Positions 10,118 through 23,657 of a DNA stretch of 64,000 bases are shown here, piece by piece; positions within the stretch are counted from its first letter, which is position 1, and every line of letters starts with the position of its first letter. The DNA is taken from assembly GCF_000516985.1 (NCBI RefSeq), contig NW_006917096.1, positions 1,163,606-1,227,605 on the forward strand, in the 5' to 3' direction. The stretch is from Pestalotiopsis fici W106-1 (Eukaryota; Ascomycota; Sordariomycetes; Amphisphaeriales; Sporocadaceae). Position numbers and translations under genes: made by a program. A model generated the notes under the pieces. The model made no database searches, had not been told where the DNA came from, and saw only the letters and a list, made by a program, of their open reading frames with translations.

Positions 10118-13100
10118 CAATTGCCCTTTTTTGTTTTTCGGAGTGGCGCGCCAAGGTTCGTGAGGTAAGACGGCACCGGCGTTTATCTCCCTTCTCCTGT
10201 GTCTCTTCTCTCTATTCCACCCCTTGCCTCGGATATCTGGCGGGAGGAGGTTCCAATTTGCCTGCCGGCGATTGTCTATCAATGATCCGCTATCATCGGG
10301 AAAGCGACAAGGCCTAGCTTTGTAGAGTGCTTGTTGGAAGCTCCCGTGGGACCTGGACCACAAATGGTGGAATGGTGCCTTTTCATCGGGTGTGCCATGT
10401 CATGATCCCGACTCATCATCCATTGATTTGCCGTCTGAGGGTACCCAAAAGGAGAGTGGTCGTAGTATAGTACCGGCTTTACCAAGCCGCTATGCTAGGT
10501 CTTGATTCCTTCTAGTACACTGGAGTAATCTCATCATAGTACCGAGGCTTCGGCCAACTTGACGGGCATCAGGGACCCTCTCATGGCAACAACTATTTGC
10601 AGATCAATCAAGCTTCTTCCTATGGGAGTGGACTATTAGATGAGGTCTCGTGCTCGATTCAAAGGTACCCCATACTTTGGTGTGCGGCAAATCATCACAA
10701 TGGAGAATATGGTATTCCACTTGAGATGATCTTCGTTTGATGAAGCATCTATACTCTATTCTAAATATAGACTTCATAGTACTTACACCAAATCATGATG
10801 GACGTTGGATTCCTGGGGGGCGTAACAAAACTACTGCACGTGGTACAGGTGGGGGATGGGAAGTTGACAATCAAGACGGCCTGCCAGGATTACCAGAGCA
10901 GTCAAGAGTATCAGTAAAGGGGTAGCCGATATGAATGGCAACCGTTCGCGAAGTAGGCAGCCGGCTGAAGGATTTTTGGCCAGCGTTTCTGTGCTACCAG
11001 AGAGAAATCAGTATGTGATGTGATGCCGTGCAACATCAAGGCAAGATATCGTTATGTGACGTTTCAAAAAAGGATTGCTATCCTTAGAAGTTCTTCACAT
11101 GGTAAGCTGTAGACCAAAACCCCATTTCATTCCTCCACTGGTGAGGCTTGAGGGGAACAGTCTTTCGACGTTTGATGTGCTTATACGCACATGCCAATGA
11201 TCTTCATTGGAGTTTTGACGTGATCGCTCAAGCAGTTGGTTTTTTCCAGCGGGTGTTGCCGGTGGCCATGCAAACAAGCCACGAGGGAGGGAGGAATGTA
11301 CACAATGCAAATTCCACGTGTTCTCGGTCGCCAGGAGAAGACAATGCGGGCAATCCGGCCGAGCTTCAGTAGCCCTTCGTGAGGCTCCGCCATGAAAATG
11401 TCTAGAAGCACCGCTGTTCCCCTGTTCACATTTCTAGCGAGCAACCGTGCTTAGAAGGCAGATGAGGCCGAGGAATCCTTCGAGCACCAACCAGTCATCG
11501 GTTCCTGGGCGGCATCATTCCGACGGACGAGGAAAGTGACGACTTTCCCCCCTTGGATTTTGTTGGTACAACTGTTGCTCCTGCTTAATATGCCACGCAA
11601 GGGGGCGAGATATGAGAGGGAACAAAAACGCTCTTCGGGACCGAAGCCAGGGGTCTAGGCTGTATCGTACGTCCTTGAAATGGTGGTGACGCCCTATACC
11701 AGTGGTCAGCCAAATGAATATGCTTATGGTTTCTCCTCATGATACTGGAATCCCTCGACCAAAGAGCAATAATCGACGGGAGGGGGTGATCGCATGTAGA
11801 AATGTAGGCAAGCAACTCGCACCTCGGTTCTGCTGCGGTGATGACTGCTGGCAGCAGTGCTACCATCTCCCGTTGGATTCTGGAGGGTGAACACGTAAAA
11901 ACGAATCTACTGGCGCTCATCCTCTGATGGCTATTGGAGTCGCTTCTGGGTGACTGTGACGATGAAAACCACAGAGCAAGTATCTCATTAAGATGCCCGA
12001 CAAACAAAAGAGTTCAAACGATGACTCGCGTGTGGAATTGACTTGCTTTAACCAAGAGTCAGCGTTGCTCATATACAAACAATGCGCAAAATTCGAAGAG
12101 GTTTAGCAACGGATGATGAAGCGGCTTGACCATTATTATAACTACCATCTAGTATTATTTCAAAGGAGGATCGATTTGAACGATTTAGAAATTTCTCAGA
12201 ACTTGTAATGAGACATCATGATATAGAGTATAGTAACTCGGCAATGCTCTTTAGATCTGGCGACACATGTCCTTCCCAACACACGACGAATACTACTCAT
12301 CCAAAAAGGCCCGGCGGAGACTATACACAAACCAAATGTCATCACAAGGTACGCTCATGCAAATCAACTCATATAACAGATCCAGTAATCAAGCACTGAT
12401 TAAAACATCAAAGTCATTACATACTGTGGTACTTATTTTCACTTCTGACATGATTATACAACTCGCAGAGTATCGTATTGCCACAGTGCCGGACGGGTCT
12501 ACGGAAGGGTGGGTTCCAAGAAGAGCACAACTTGACCATGGTCACGACCGACAGGCCCGAAAACAACGACCGAAATCAACGACCGAAGGCCGGTCTGAGT
12601 ACCGGCCATTCTGACCCTCACTCATGGATGTCGCGCCGCTCTCTCGTTCCCACTGCTGACTGCACATGATATGACGGGATTATACCAACATGATCCTTCT
12701 GTCTGACAACTACGTATGCACGTGTATATCCTTTAGAGAGCAGCAACAGTGATCGGCGTGCCAGTAAGCGAGGACCCCATAGCAAGATGTTCATTGGAGC
12801 GAGGACAACAAGAAAAGAGGATCATCTATCACTATTTCGCCGCAAGGGCGAGCCTAGAAAAAAACAGGGTCCAAAGTTAACATCAGGTCATGGAGTTTTA
12901 CCACGCATGCAGTCTCTCTCTCACATCTCTCCTTGTCCCACGCTGTTTCTTCCCGACCGCTTTCCTCTGACGTGAAGGAGCGATGCCGATGTTGGCTTCG
13001 GGGCCACTTGGGTTCAACAGCAGGTAAGTGGATAAGAAGAAAGAGGGTCAGGCTACAAGCATCACGACACATGGTTCAGCAAGTGGTACGGGGTCGTCTC

Positions 13101-16100
13101 CAGACCCTGCGGATCAAGTTCATGATCGTTATTCCTTGAATGAAAAGGGCAAGACCTGGGACAAGGGTTTTCTGCTTCTCAACCACGGTACAGTTCTGAC
13201 AGTTTTACTACACTAACACGCATGAAGCACAGCGCACAAACTGCCTTACCTAATGTCCTATCTACTACTACATTCGCCGCTTAATTTGCCCTTTGTGCCA
13301 CAATAAGAAAAGATAGGGAAAAACAAACTGCCAGTCGCTCTATCATGACTTGCGGCCGCCCGATCATGATCCCTAGACAACATCCGCTTTTTTTTGGGAG
13401 GGGGTTTGGTTCGAGGAAAACCACCACCACCACCCATCCCCCCTGTCATGTCACGATGTTACGTATTGTTCCAAAACTAATTCTCTCTGGAGTACGATAC
13501 GGAGGAGAGCAAGCAGTACCCAAGGGCGCTAAAAAGTAATGTAAGTAGGGTTGGCAAGTTGGGTCCTCCCACCCCCCTACCCTCTTCGTCTTCCCTGACA
13601 CGGGGTCGTGGGTGCAGGTTTGAATAGCCGCGATAGGGCTACTTTTTCTGCAATGTTCCTGCCCACACTATGCCTTGTGTGCCCTACCTACATGCACTAC
13701 ACACTTGCCGACAACCTAAGAGGGAGAGAACGAGAGGGGGGGCAAGGAAAAAGGCGGGAAGCAAAAGACATGCCCAAAACCCCTCCTCTATCTTCCCACC
13801 TCCCCCCGAAGACGACGATCTGCATTCTACTTTTAAAAATAAAGCCATTTTCTTGCTACTACTGCTATGTATTCAAGGGAACTAGCGGTGCTGGCCGCTC
13901 CGCAGAAATGATGAGCATATTGGGCATGTGAAAATGAGCAAAAAGAATCACCCAGAGACAAGGGCCCAGCATCTTGGGAAGAGCCAAATTCCCAAGAATT
14001 CCCAAGTCTTTCCCCCCTTGCCCCAAAAGAGGCCAATGCTTTTGCTGCTCTTTTCCTTACAAGGACCGCAGGTGGCAGATACGGGTCCCCTTATTCCAGG
14101 GTTTTGGCTTGTCCATCCGTCGTCGACACTGTCGTCTTTCTTCTTTTACTCCTTCTCTTGCTGCTGCCGGCGTCATTTGGCCCGCCTGGGTAAAGCAAGG
14201 CCATACATGGTTCATTACCCTGTCTGCCCATGGTGGGTTTTCGTAGTAAGGTAATCGTCCGGTTTTCCCCCCCTCCCCTTCAAGCGAAGCGAGGAACGGA
14301 ATAAAACGCACAGTCCCTTCGGCCCTGCCTCCCTCATTCAGACACAAAAAGCGTTATTTAACAGCCCTTCTGAAGCAGGGCCTGCTGCTGCTTTGTGATG
14401 GTTATGGGTATGGGGGGGTGTCCCGCCCTGCAGCCCTGCCTTGTCTAATGTCGTCGGATGGATCCGTCTAGGGTGTGTCAGCAGTATGTTTTTTTCCCCT
14501 TGGACGCGGGGCATCTCTGATTCTCTCTTTCTTTGCACTAACAACTACCCTGACTACTATTTCGCACTAAACACTTTGTCTTCTTATTGTTTCCCGTCTC
14601 TCTGGCATCGGTGTCGAGAGCCGGGGGGGCTTGGTGGCAGGGACATGACTACAGTACATACTAACTATGATGCTTCATGAGGGCATTTTACTGACTGCAT
14701 GGTTATCGGCAATGCGCAAGCAAGGTCCCCCCCCTTCCCCTTCAATTGAGGGACAAGAACCCCCCCTCCCAATCCCCTCCCCCAAAATACTGCGACGTTG
14801 AGAGAAACCCACGGCACTCTTTAAAATTATCCGGACGAGGGCTTGCGAGATAGCGGAGGAGAAAGACTCTTCTTTTCTTCAATCCCCGGGCGATCAACGT
14901 GGGAACTAGTGTACAACCACACACGTATAACACACCCACCCCTTGTCCCCTTGTCTCTCTCCATGTTGTTTTCGGTCATGATGCCCATTTTATTACTCAT
15001 CATGTAGCGTTGAGATGTAACGATTCATCCACCGCAAAGCTCGTAACAATACGGGCATTCGGTGGTACTGGCTGCTACTGTAACCCCCAAGAAAGAAAGA
15101 CATCTTCTTCTTTTGGACGTACACTTGTATCAGTCGATAAAGGCCAAAGTATAGATAAATTTTATTCAGTTATTCATTTATTTATTAATTCTTAAAAGGC
15201 CGTTCCCTCCCAAAAAGGGTGTTACAACAGGATATGTACACTGAGGAAAATATGGTTCAGAGTTCTCTGCTCGGACTTTCCTTTAAGCGCCAGCCGGCTG
15301 CAGCAAGCCACGGCGTACACGATGCCTGGGTAGAACGTGGCTAACCTAGTACGTCTATTGGAACAATAGTATCAACTTTGGGGCGCACGAGATCATGCCA
15401 CACGCGCATTAGATACATCTTTGACCGTTTCTTTGAGCAAAAAGGGGAGAGATTCTCTCTAGTTCTAGTTGTACAAAGTGTTTCGCAATGATACCATGCA
15501 ACATTTCTTTTGCATATGCTCATGCTTCATGTTCTAATAAGAAGGAAAAAAAAAACACTCCAGACTCTCTTGGCGCGGCGCTCCCGAAGGCTTTCCTCTT
15601 CCTCTCTGGGAGGCCCCGTGCGCGCTAAGTGTTGCTGTGGTCCTCGGAGATCTCTTGGTATATGCATCTCGGCCATATTATTCTTTTTTATTTTAAGAAA
15701 CGATGGCAAAAAATGTCACGTAGCAGCAGCAAAAATCTGAGTGCACCATTTCTGGAAATTGATCATTTTTACACATTCTTATTCTAGCAAAAAGATTTTG
15801 AAAAGAGTGCCATGAGATGGGCATGTCGGGATTTGGGGGTTCCTAAACCACCCTACTACACAGTGATAGTACCTATTGTATACCTAATGTAGGTAAACGG
15901 GGAGGGCAGAAGTGAACCCACTCCGCCAGGGTTTTTGGGTTGTGGTTCGTTTTTTCCTTCTAATACCACCGAGATCCGAGAGTGGAAATGTTCTGGAATA
16001 TTAACCTCGGTCTTCTTTGGACATGCCCTTTTGGGCAGGCTGACACGAGAGCTAAAAGCACGATCCAGTTGCTGGTCAACTGGTTGCTAGGTACGCAGTC

Positions 16101-18773
16101 ATTAGTAGTATGAACCATCTATGACCTAGGAACTCAAAACGTTGTATCAAGTAAGCTTGCTTCCTTCTCAAGTGTCCTCAATTTCGGCAGCTTACAACCT
16201 GAGCTTCGGACCTGAATCGCTTCTATTGATACTCTGGTCATTTCATTCTATTGTTTGTCATTTCCTTTCCTTGAGAAATAGTGTTTCTCTCTATCGTTGG
16301 CTGAATTATAACAAAGATACATACCGCGGAAAAAAACACAAGCCAATAATACCATGTGCCGCGTGACGACAGCGGTGTGCATGTAATAACGGACCACTTT
16401 GTGAACAGAGTTCCTGTAGTGACTTGGCAGCGAACCTGTTATTGTCTTTCCCCCCCATTGCGCGCAACTATACAGAGTAACGGGATCCAATAAACTCGGG
16501 TACATACTTGAAGAATGAGTAAGCGGTGTAGCTGATTTGAATTTTTGATCTGCTGCACTACGTAGGGCTGAACGGTATTGCCGCCAAGCTGTGAACAAGT
16601 CCCCCTTAGGTTTTAGAAGGATGGCGAGTCAGTATCTGGGCTCACAACAGCGTAACACGCGTGATGGGCGTCCAGTAATTTCTGCTTACGGTAGTGGTCG
16701 GAAAAGCCTCCGATTTACACTACTACAAGCCATTTTTCTAGTCGGTCGAGGAACAGAACGAACCCCTGAAAAATATACCATGTGTTTCTAGGTCCACGAC
16801 GACGATGAATTCATCATCTAGTTTGGCAACTAACAAGTGCCATGGCGATCCGCAATCCCCAAATTTGAGTAACGGTGAATAAGCACTCGGCCTGAATATA
16901 TTAGAGTTAACCGACGTTTTCAGTCATGCATGGAAAAAGTCTCGCAACGGCTGACAGACGCGCGGTCTTGGGCTGGCATAGTTTCTTCGACTGACTCGCG
17001 ATTCTTGGCATGGGTGCCGCCGGCAATACACCCGTACCGTTCTGCGACAATATGCAAGATGTCGGAGATCGCCAGCCAACGAGCTAGTCAAAATCAGCCC
17101 TCCAGTGTCGGGAGAGGATATATTTGCTGCGGCTGCGGGATGTAGGGCTCCGTCTCTACTGAGAATTGCGTCAGCATCTTTCTGCTGAAGATTCGATTTA
17201 GATCTCAGTGCTAATTTTGAAGAGAGTCATGCTTATGTGTGGACAGATGCGGATAAGTAACTGTGTGGTACCGCGAGACGCCGGAAATGCCCCTTCGGAT
17301 ATTCCTATAGGCCCGGGAGGCTCAAACAGGGAGTCCGAACCGTCTCAGGCACGGAATAATGTAAAGGAGAGTCATTGAGTTTGACTCTTATTTTTCTTTT
17401 TCTTTTTGGCCCACCCTTGTGTGAGCGGTACTCATGACTTTGATGCCGGGACGGCTGAACTTGACGGCTGTGATGCTGCTGCATTACCGCTTACGCAAAA
17501 TTGATGCTCAGTCGGCGGAAGAAATGCATGTCGCCCAATGCGTAACCCTGAGCGGCAGGGATCAGTGTGCCTCAAAAGATGCTCAACATGGGCTTATTCA
17601 GCCTTGTAGGGTTTGACTCTGAGCCCTATAGATTCCCGCAATTGTGACTGGCTGCGGTTAAAGTCTGTCCCCGCGCATCAGTGGCGTTTTTTTTGTGTGA
17701 CAATACTGCTTGCCAGTGCTTGGGTACATCACATTCAGGGCAAGAGTACCACCAGTACTGGAGGCAAGGGAGGGGACGCCCGCTCGGAAAGGCTAGGCGT
17801 TTTGACTGGGACACATTGCGCGAGGAGGCTTTGGAACACTGTCTGAGCCGCGCGATGCCTTCTGCACGCGATCGACATTTGTGCAGCCAATTGAGTCGGA
17901 GGTCAATATGAGCTCTCACTTACAGGCCGCTGATACGCCCGCTCGAGTGTCACAAGTGAATGCAGCAGAAAGAATCACAGCGTCCAAGAGAGAGTCAGTG
18001 TCCAGTGCTGAAACATGCGAGGCCTTCAGACCTGTAGGACAATTACATGTAGTAGTTGGTCTTGTTGGACAGGCGACTTGCCCGCTCCAGAGGGGGGAGA
18101 TCTTTGTCAGCCAACGATGCTTTCAGCTGAAAAGCTCGAAGTGCCACTTCTGAGCAAGCCGCAAACAATTGCCCCATATGCGCGGATATTATAGGCCGTG
18201 AATGATTAGTTTTATTTGTTTCCCCTCCAACATGATAGCATCCGCGGCTTGCAGAACACCTTGCCACGACAAGCGAGGATGGGGTGGAAAAGAGAATAGC
18301 CACCACTAGAGACCTAGGTGGGAGGGCAACATCCACACGGCCGTAAAACATGGACGAAAGACAATGATATCCGTGATGCTGGCTGGCTTGAAAATGACAC
18401 GGCATAGGAAACACCCCGTGAGGAAATAAAGGCATGAAGCAGGAATAGAATGACCGAGACTCGGGGCTGGGATCATTACTCAGGTCGGAGCAAAACTGCC
18501 TGCATCCTGAGAAAGGGGGTACACAAGCCGGCGGAGCGGGCTGGGATGTATAGGTTCGGGGCTGAAACTGCTTGCATGCTTCCAGAATTCGTGCAAGTCT
18601 GTGCAAAGCAAAATCATGACAGATAGGTGAGGCGAAAGTACGAATAGCACTCCCGTGAAATGGAAGACCAGGACGGCATAGCAGGCACTACCTACCGTAC
18701 GTACTGGTCAACTCCCGTAACTATGAAGTCGGTACATGTATGCACATTGTGTAACTATTGATGCTCTCGGGCC
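10118..18773. other. Gene-poor region, part 2
   Basis: No gene recognised. From about 13.3 to 15.9 kb the DNA is full of short C-, T-, A- and G-runs (for example G-rich at 13390, C-rich at 14265 and 14727), the texture of long fungal promoters or leaders. The longest frame, on the minus strand at 18043-18606, has no identifiable features. Confidence 0.5.
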
Positions 18774-18785
18774 TTTTTTTTTTTT
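18774..18785. repeat. Poly(T) run, 12 bases
   Basis: An uninterrupted T-run in non-coding sequence. Confidence 0.8.
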
Positions 18786-19196
18786 GTTTGGGCATCGGAA
18801 GTTCTTCCTTTGACTGGTCATGACCAAGTCAAAGTCATGAAGGCACCAAAGTGCTGCCATTGTGGGAACCAGAGATGGTGGTTTGACGTCGGAAACTGCA
18901 CCGGCAAGCACACCTTTGCCAGTCTGCTCACCAGGACAACTCTCGATAGTATTCCGGCGTTATGCAAAAACCGTTAGAAGCGATGAAACGATAGCTTCAG
19001 AGATAGATCATCGTGCAAGTGTGTTAACGTAGCGTCAGATTGTACAGAATAGCGGATGTATAGAAGGCCGGAAGGTTCTTTCAGTCCCATCTCATTGCAA
19101 TGATGATCGCAGAGGGCGGTGAAAAAGAAGACCGGTCGATGAGGTTGTGGATATCAGGGTTTGGCTGATCTTGATGAAGTGCTCCACGATTGCGGC

Positions 19197-19226
19197 CCTG
19201 GACCTGGACCTGGACCAGGACCTGGA
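19197..19226 (+). repeat. Hexamer repeat (CCTGGA)n
   Basis: About five imperfect copies of the hexamer CCTGGA in tandem, followed by related decayed copies to about 19250. Confidence 0.75.
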
Positions 19227-21770
19227 GCTGAGTCTAAACCTGGAACTCTTTTAGTCGTGCTCCACGGCCGTTGCGATCCTCCCTCCAACTCTCTCTCCCT
19301 CTCTTTCTCCCCATGGCTCGCTAAAGTCGCATTGCCGCATGCTCAGGTGACATCGGGGGTTGTAAAAGTCAAGAACGGCCGAAGCGTTCGCCGGTCATGA
19401 GTCGTGAGCTACCTAGGCATGGATGTTCAATTTGAATGGGCGCGGGCTATGGTGAGAAAGGAAATGCCAAATGTCGCTGTCGGAAAATGGTTTTGAGCAA
19501 AGCCGAGGGGTTTAGGTTGTAGCAGAACCAGCGCCAGCACCAGCATAATCTCGGGAGAGATAATCCCTAACGCCTTTCGGACAGCGGCCACCTTTGGGTT
19601 GCTTTGGGTGCCTGATTTCTGGCTAGTAGCTATTTTACCTACCCTACTTGCTCTGTAGTACCTTTCTACCTACCTTACGTAGTGTACTGGCGCCAAATTC
19701 AGGGAGCAGGCACAGGTTGGCTGGCAGTTGGCAGGCGCAGGTCCAAGACCCGGCGCAATTCTCATATCCAAACGAGTAGACCGCGGGGCAAATGTGGGGG
19801 TTTGACCGATCTGCGAGCACAGGCGATCCACCGGAACCAGGGGCTCTTCTCGCTTGGGAGATGCGAACCGAGAGCATCTACCGAGAATGGACAACGAAGG
19901 GAGAAAGGAACAACAGCTAATGCTACACTAGACGCTCGAGTGGCCGTAGCACCTGGGGCCCTTTGCATACCAGTCAAACTATGCAGCATCAATACCGGAT
20001 TACTATTCGTCGCTCTGGTCGCTGGCCTTGGCTCAACTTTTTTGCCATCACCAAGGAATGGCAGGTATCGTGAATTTTGGGAGCGAATCGCTGGGCTTTC
20101 CGGCCCAGTAGGGCGCCACGCTATGACAAGGCAGTGGAGGGAGCCAATACTCCATGTTCTTGGCGCTGGTCCAACGAATGCATGTGATTGGCCGTGCGCT
20201 AATTCCAATACTGGTAATAGTAGCAGTATGATCATTGCTTTGCATATTTGCCGTACAGGCCATCAGACAGTAGTCGGGTTGTCTTGCAGAGACTATCACC
20301 ACTGCACAGCCACTCGGCACGTGTAACGCATGCAGAAGCGGGAGGTCTCGGGCGACGGGAAACAGCGTCAGATGCGGAAAGGAGCAGCAAAACATAATAA
20401 TAGCAATGAACAATACGTAGGTAGTCAGAATGGAGTGGAGGGTATGTGTGATGTATGCAACGTGTGTACCATCATAGTGGCGTATTCATTGACTGAAACT
20501 TCATGGGCAACAATATTCAAAATGACCATGTCAGAGTGAGGTGAGTGGTATGGACAGATTACATGTGAAGGCCAAGATCTGACATCTTCATCTCCATCTC
20601 CGAGCTACTCCAACGCGGCCGCCTATCAGTGGGCATACTGCGAGCAAATACCCTACGGATTACTCTCCGTACCGGTGATCCCCTCGCCGCCATCAGCACC
20701 ACTAGCAGGCAGCGAAATAAACGTACAAAAAAGAAAATGAAGAGACGGGCTCGGGAACTCGGGGTATCTCAGTCTTTAGCTCAACCTATCATCTGTTCTT
20801 TATTCGGCCCTATGTCAGGATGGCCTGTCGTGATGTCATGAAGGGTGAACGTAAAACGAGTGCACTAATGGTTTCATAGCTAGGTCTCGGCAATGGCCAT
20901 TTGGGACTATTCAAACCATGGAATCGGAAAATAAAGAGAGTTCTGGAGGCAGATGAGCCACACAGAGGAGTTCCAGCAGGAACTCCTTTTTTCCTCATTT
21001 CCAATGTAATTTACTAATTCATTCCTTCTGTTCGTGCCCATCAGCAAGTCTTCTTTGGTCACGGAATACCTTGTGTCTAATCCCCACGTCGCCGATGAGA
21101 GCGGGTCCTTACCAACACTACACTACCAAGCGATAGTCCAACTCCCGCCATTACGTTATCGTGAACTCTATCACCCCTGGAAAAATGTAGTCTCTAGCCC
21201 CACCCCGTCTAGCCCGGCGAACGCGAGAGCGAAGGTTGGTTCAGCTTGGCTCTTTATGCGAAAAAAGACCGCGCCTCGTCCGTAGGGCTGGATGGCTGAC
21301 CCTTTTTTTTGCAAGAAAACTATCCCCCAGGGCTTGGGTACCGCCAAGGTAGGGTTTCGGCAGTTCGACAGAGGAAAAAAAAAAAAGCAGTGAAAGAGGA
21401 GTTTGGGGGCCGTTTTTCTGTCAGTCGTCATTCAAAAAGGTCGTCTCATCTAGTGTTGATTAGGCAGATGATACTCTTTCCTTCGAGAAGGTGTGCCAGA
21501 ACATGGCATGAACATGGACTATGCCGGGCAATGACAACCAACCCATGTGCCTGACAAGGCTGCCCGACTGCCGGCTGCTGGGCTTACAATGTTATTTACG
21601 AGGCATGGACTGCCTCGTTTCAATGCCACGCTGTGCTGCCATGCTGCATGTATTACTGGGTCTCTCCGTCCCCGAAACGCAAAACTCGGAGATGAAGACA
21701 ATGTTCAAAGCCTCAACCGACCCAGATTACCTACCCATGGCGGCGCCGCGTGCCGATGATCAATAGAATT

Positions 21771-21787
21771 GTGGTGGTGGTGGTGGT
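21771..21787 (+). repeat. (GTG)n triplet repeat
   Basis: Nearly six GTG units in tandem, in non-coding sequence. Confidence 0.85.
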
Positions 21788-22368
21788 AGTGTACCTACCC
21801 AATGGCCTGGGTAAACGTATGAGGGTGTGGACGTACGTACCCTTTGTGAGAAGGGAATTTCCGCATCGTCCGCATTTCCCCACTCATGAATCTTTGCCAG
21901 CTTGAAATGTCATAATTTCCCCTGTGAAGATCCGGGAATCTTGAACGCAACGAACCAAGTCTTGATGGTGGAGAATCGTCAAAGGCCCGTGGTCCCAGTC
22001 TGATGAGTAGTGCAGAGATGTGCGTGTTTTAGAGAATACCTCGCTAAAAGGATGGCGTAGTGGGATTAGAATAGGGGACAGAGACCGCCAGCCAAGCCCG
22101 GCCCAAGGTGCTTGCTTGGTGCTTGGGCTGGGTATCGATCGCATTGGGGTGCGACAAAGCCACGCCGTTTAGTTTTCGTGATCCTAGCAAGGTGAAAGCA
22201 TGACAACAACAGCGCAGAGGTCCATCCGTACACTAGCAAACTCGGTATGTAGCAGTAGTATAACTGCCGTGCATCATCACCGACCCGCCCAGTTATCATG
22301 GCTACCTACGAAACTGAAAATGGGCAAGTGAAGTGGCAGTCTTTTTGATAAGTCATCACCAGTGGCCA

Positions 22369-22384
22369 GCCCGCCCGCCCGCCC
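22369..22384 (+). repeat. (CCCG)n repeat
   Basis: Four consecutive CCCG-type units. Confidence 0.75.
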
Positions 22385-22995
22385 ACATGACATGATTACT
22401 GAACGATAAAATGAACCGTGCCAAAATATATCAATTCTTTCACCGATCACTTTGAATGGGAGAGCCCAACGACAATCAAGACTGCTTATTCCTCGGAGGC
22501 TAGTAATGGAGTTATAGTAGCGCGACTATTAATAAGAGAAGGTCGTTGTTTTGGAATTAATAGTACCACGGAAAAGGGCTGACAAAGGCTTCTCGAAGCA
22601 AATGGCCCTGCATGACAAGCAGAATGGTCGCCGAACCGTTTTAGCTGGCGGTCTCGTTAGCACCATTTTGCTCTATTAGTGCAATCGTTGGATTTGTCGA
22701 TAGGGTCCCTTTTCTTGTCTCGTCGACGACATGCCCCAGGTTTTCGCATCTCTGCTCCTCCCGGACCCGACGGCAAGTTCCATGGATCGGGACCACGACT
22801 CTCGTTTTAAGCTCAAGAGCTATACTGCCTTGGGGCATAACTACGTTCCTACATCTGGGCGATCGCATCGTGCATTGCGTGGTCGCGTGTAAGTATGTGT
22901 CGTGCACGTTGACTCTTGTCTGATCTTCCACCCACCCCCAACTACCGTCTGTTCATCCAAGTGAGCAATTTACTTGGCACTTTCCGAAAGATCAG

Positions 22996-23040
22996 AGTCA
23001 GTCAATCGGTCAAATCAAGTCAGTCATCAGTCAGTCAGTC
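22996..23040 (+). repeat. Imperfect (CAGT)n repeat
   Basis: Tetranucleotide CAGT/TCAG units repeat imperfectly over about 45 bases. It has no spacers of constant length and is not a CRISPR array. Confidence 0.7.
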
Positions 23041-23640
23041 CCGAGGTGGCCGTCAGTAAGTCAGCATTAGTGCCGGTGTGGGGGCCATGATATACCTCCT
23101 GCTCCGAGAATTTCTTTCAATTTGGGACGGCAGGTCGTCAGTCCCATGTCCTGGGCAGCGCAGCGATTATGAGCATTTCCCCATTGTCTGCATATGTACA
23201 TGGCATATTATTATGGAGCAAACGGAGGTAATTGTGTACATTGTCAGTCTAGTTTGATGCACTGAAACGGTGAGATTTCGACAAGGCTGGATCTTGCTTC
23301 AGAACTCCTCCTTTCCCCCCCTCCCCTCAAACCCCCGTTGGGACTGGAGATGGAGACGAAAATTGGACAAGCGCAAGCAGCAAGCGAGCTTATCCACAGT
23401 GGACCAGATTGAAAGCCCCTCAAGATTCCGAGCTGCCGAGCGTCGGTCATGACACCGTTCATACACAGACAGTAGTGTAGGTAGAACGTATGTATGGTAC
23501 GCCCTGATGGCGCTTGACTCTATCTCCGATCTTACCTAGCAAGGCTTCCACACTAGCTGCCTTTGGGCGGCCCAGATCCAAGGAGCTGAAAGTCCATTTC
23601 GTCAGTTGCTTCCGAGATGGACCTTGGACAAATGGGCGCC

Positions 23641-23657
23641 TTTTTTTTTTTTTTTTT
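23641..23657. repeat. Poly(T) run, 17 bases
   Basis: An uninterrupted T-run, with an A-rich stretch about 150 bases downstream (near 23807-23820). Confidence 0.85.

Larger units (their letters stand above)
18786..23640. other. Gene-poor region, part 3
   Basis: No gene recognised. It holds several simple repeats listed separately and TACCTACC/GTAGGTA-type motifs (for example near 19635-19680). A 214-residue plus-strand frame at 19682-20326 lacks any recognisable domain and overlaps an antisense frame of similar size. Confidence 0.5.

Noticed and set aside
18043..18606. 187-codon minus-strand frame
   Set aside because: No recognisable motif; its length is within chance for 22 kb of non-coding DNA.
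19682..20326. 214-codon plus-strand frame in the gene-poor region
   Set aside because: No domain, signal or plausible codon pattern, and an overlapping antisense frame is equally open.
22996..23040. Repeated CAGT blocks considered as a CRISPR-like array
   Set aside because: It is a simple tetranucleotide repeat without regular spacers, in a eukaryotic genome.
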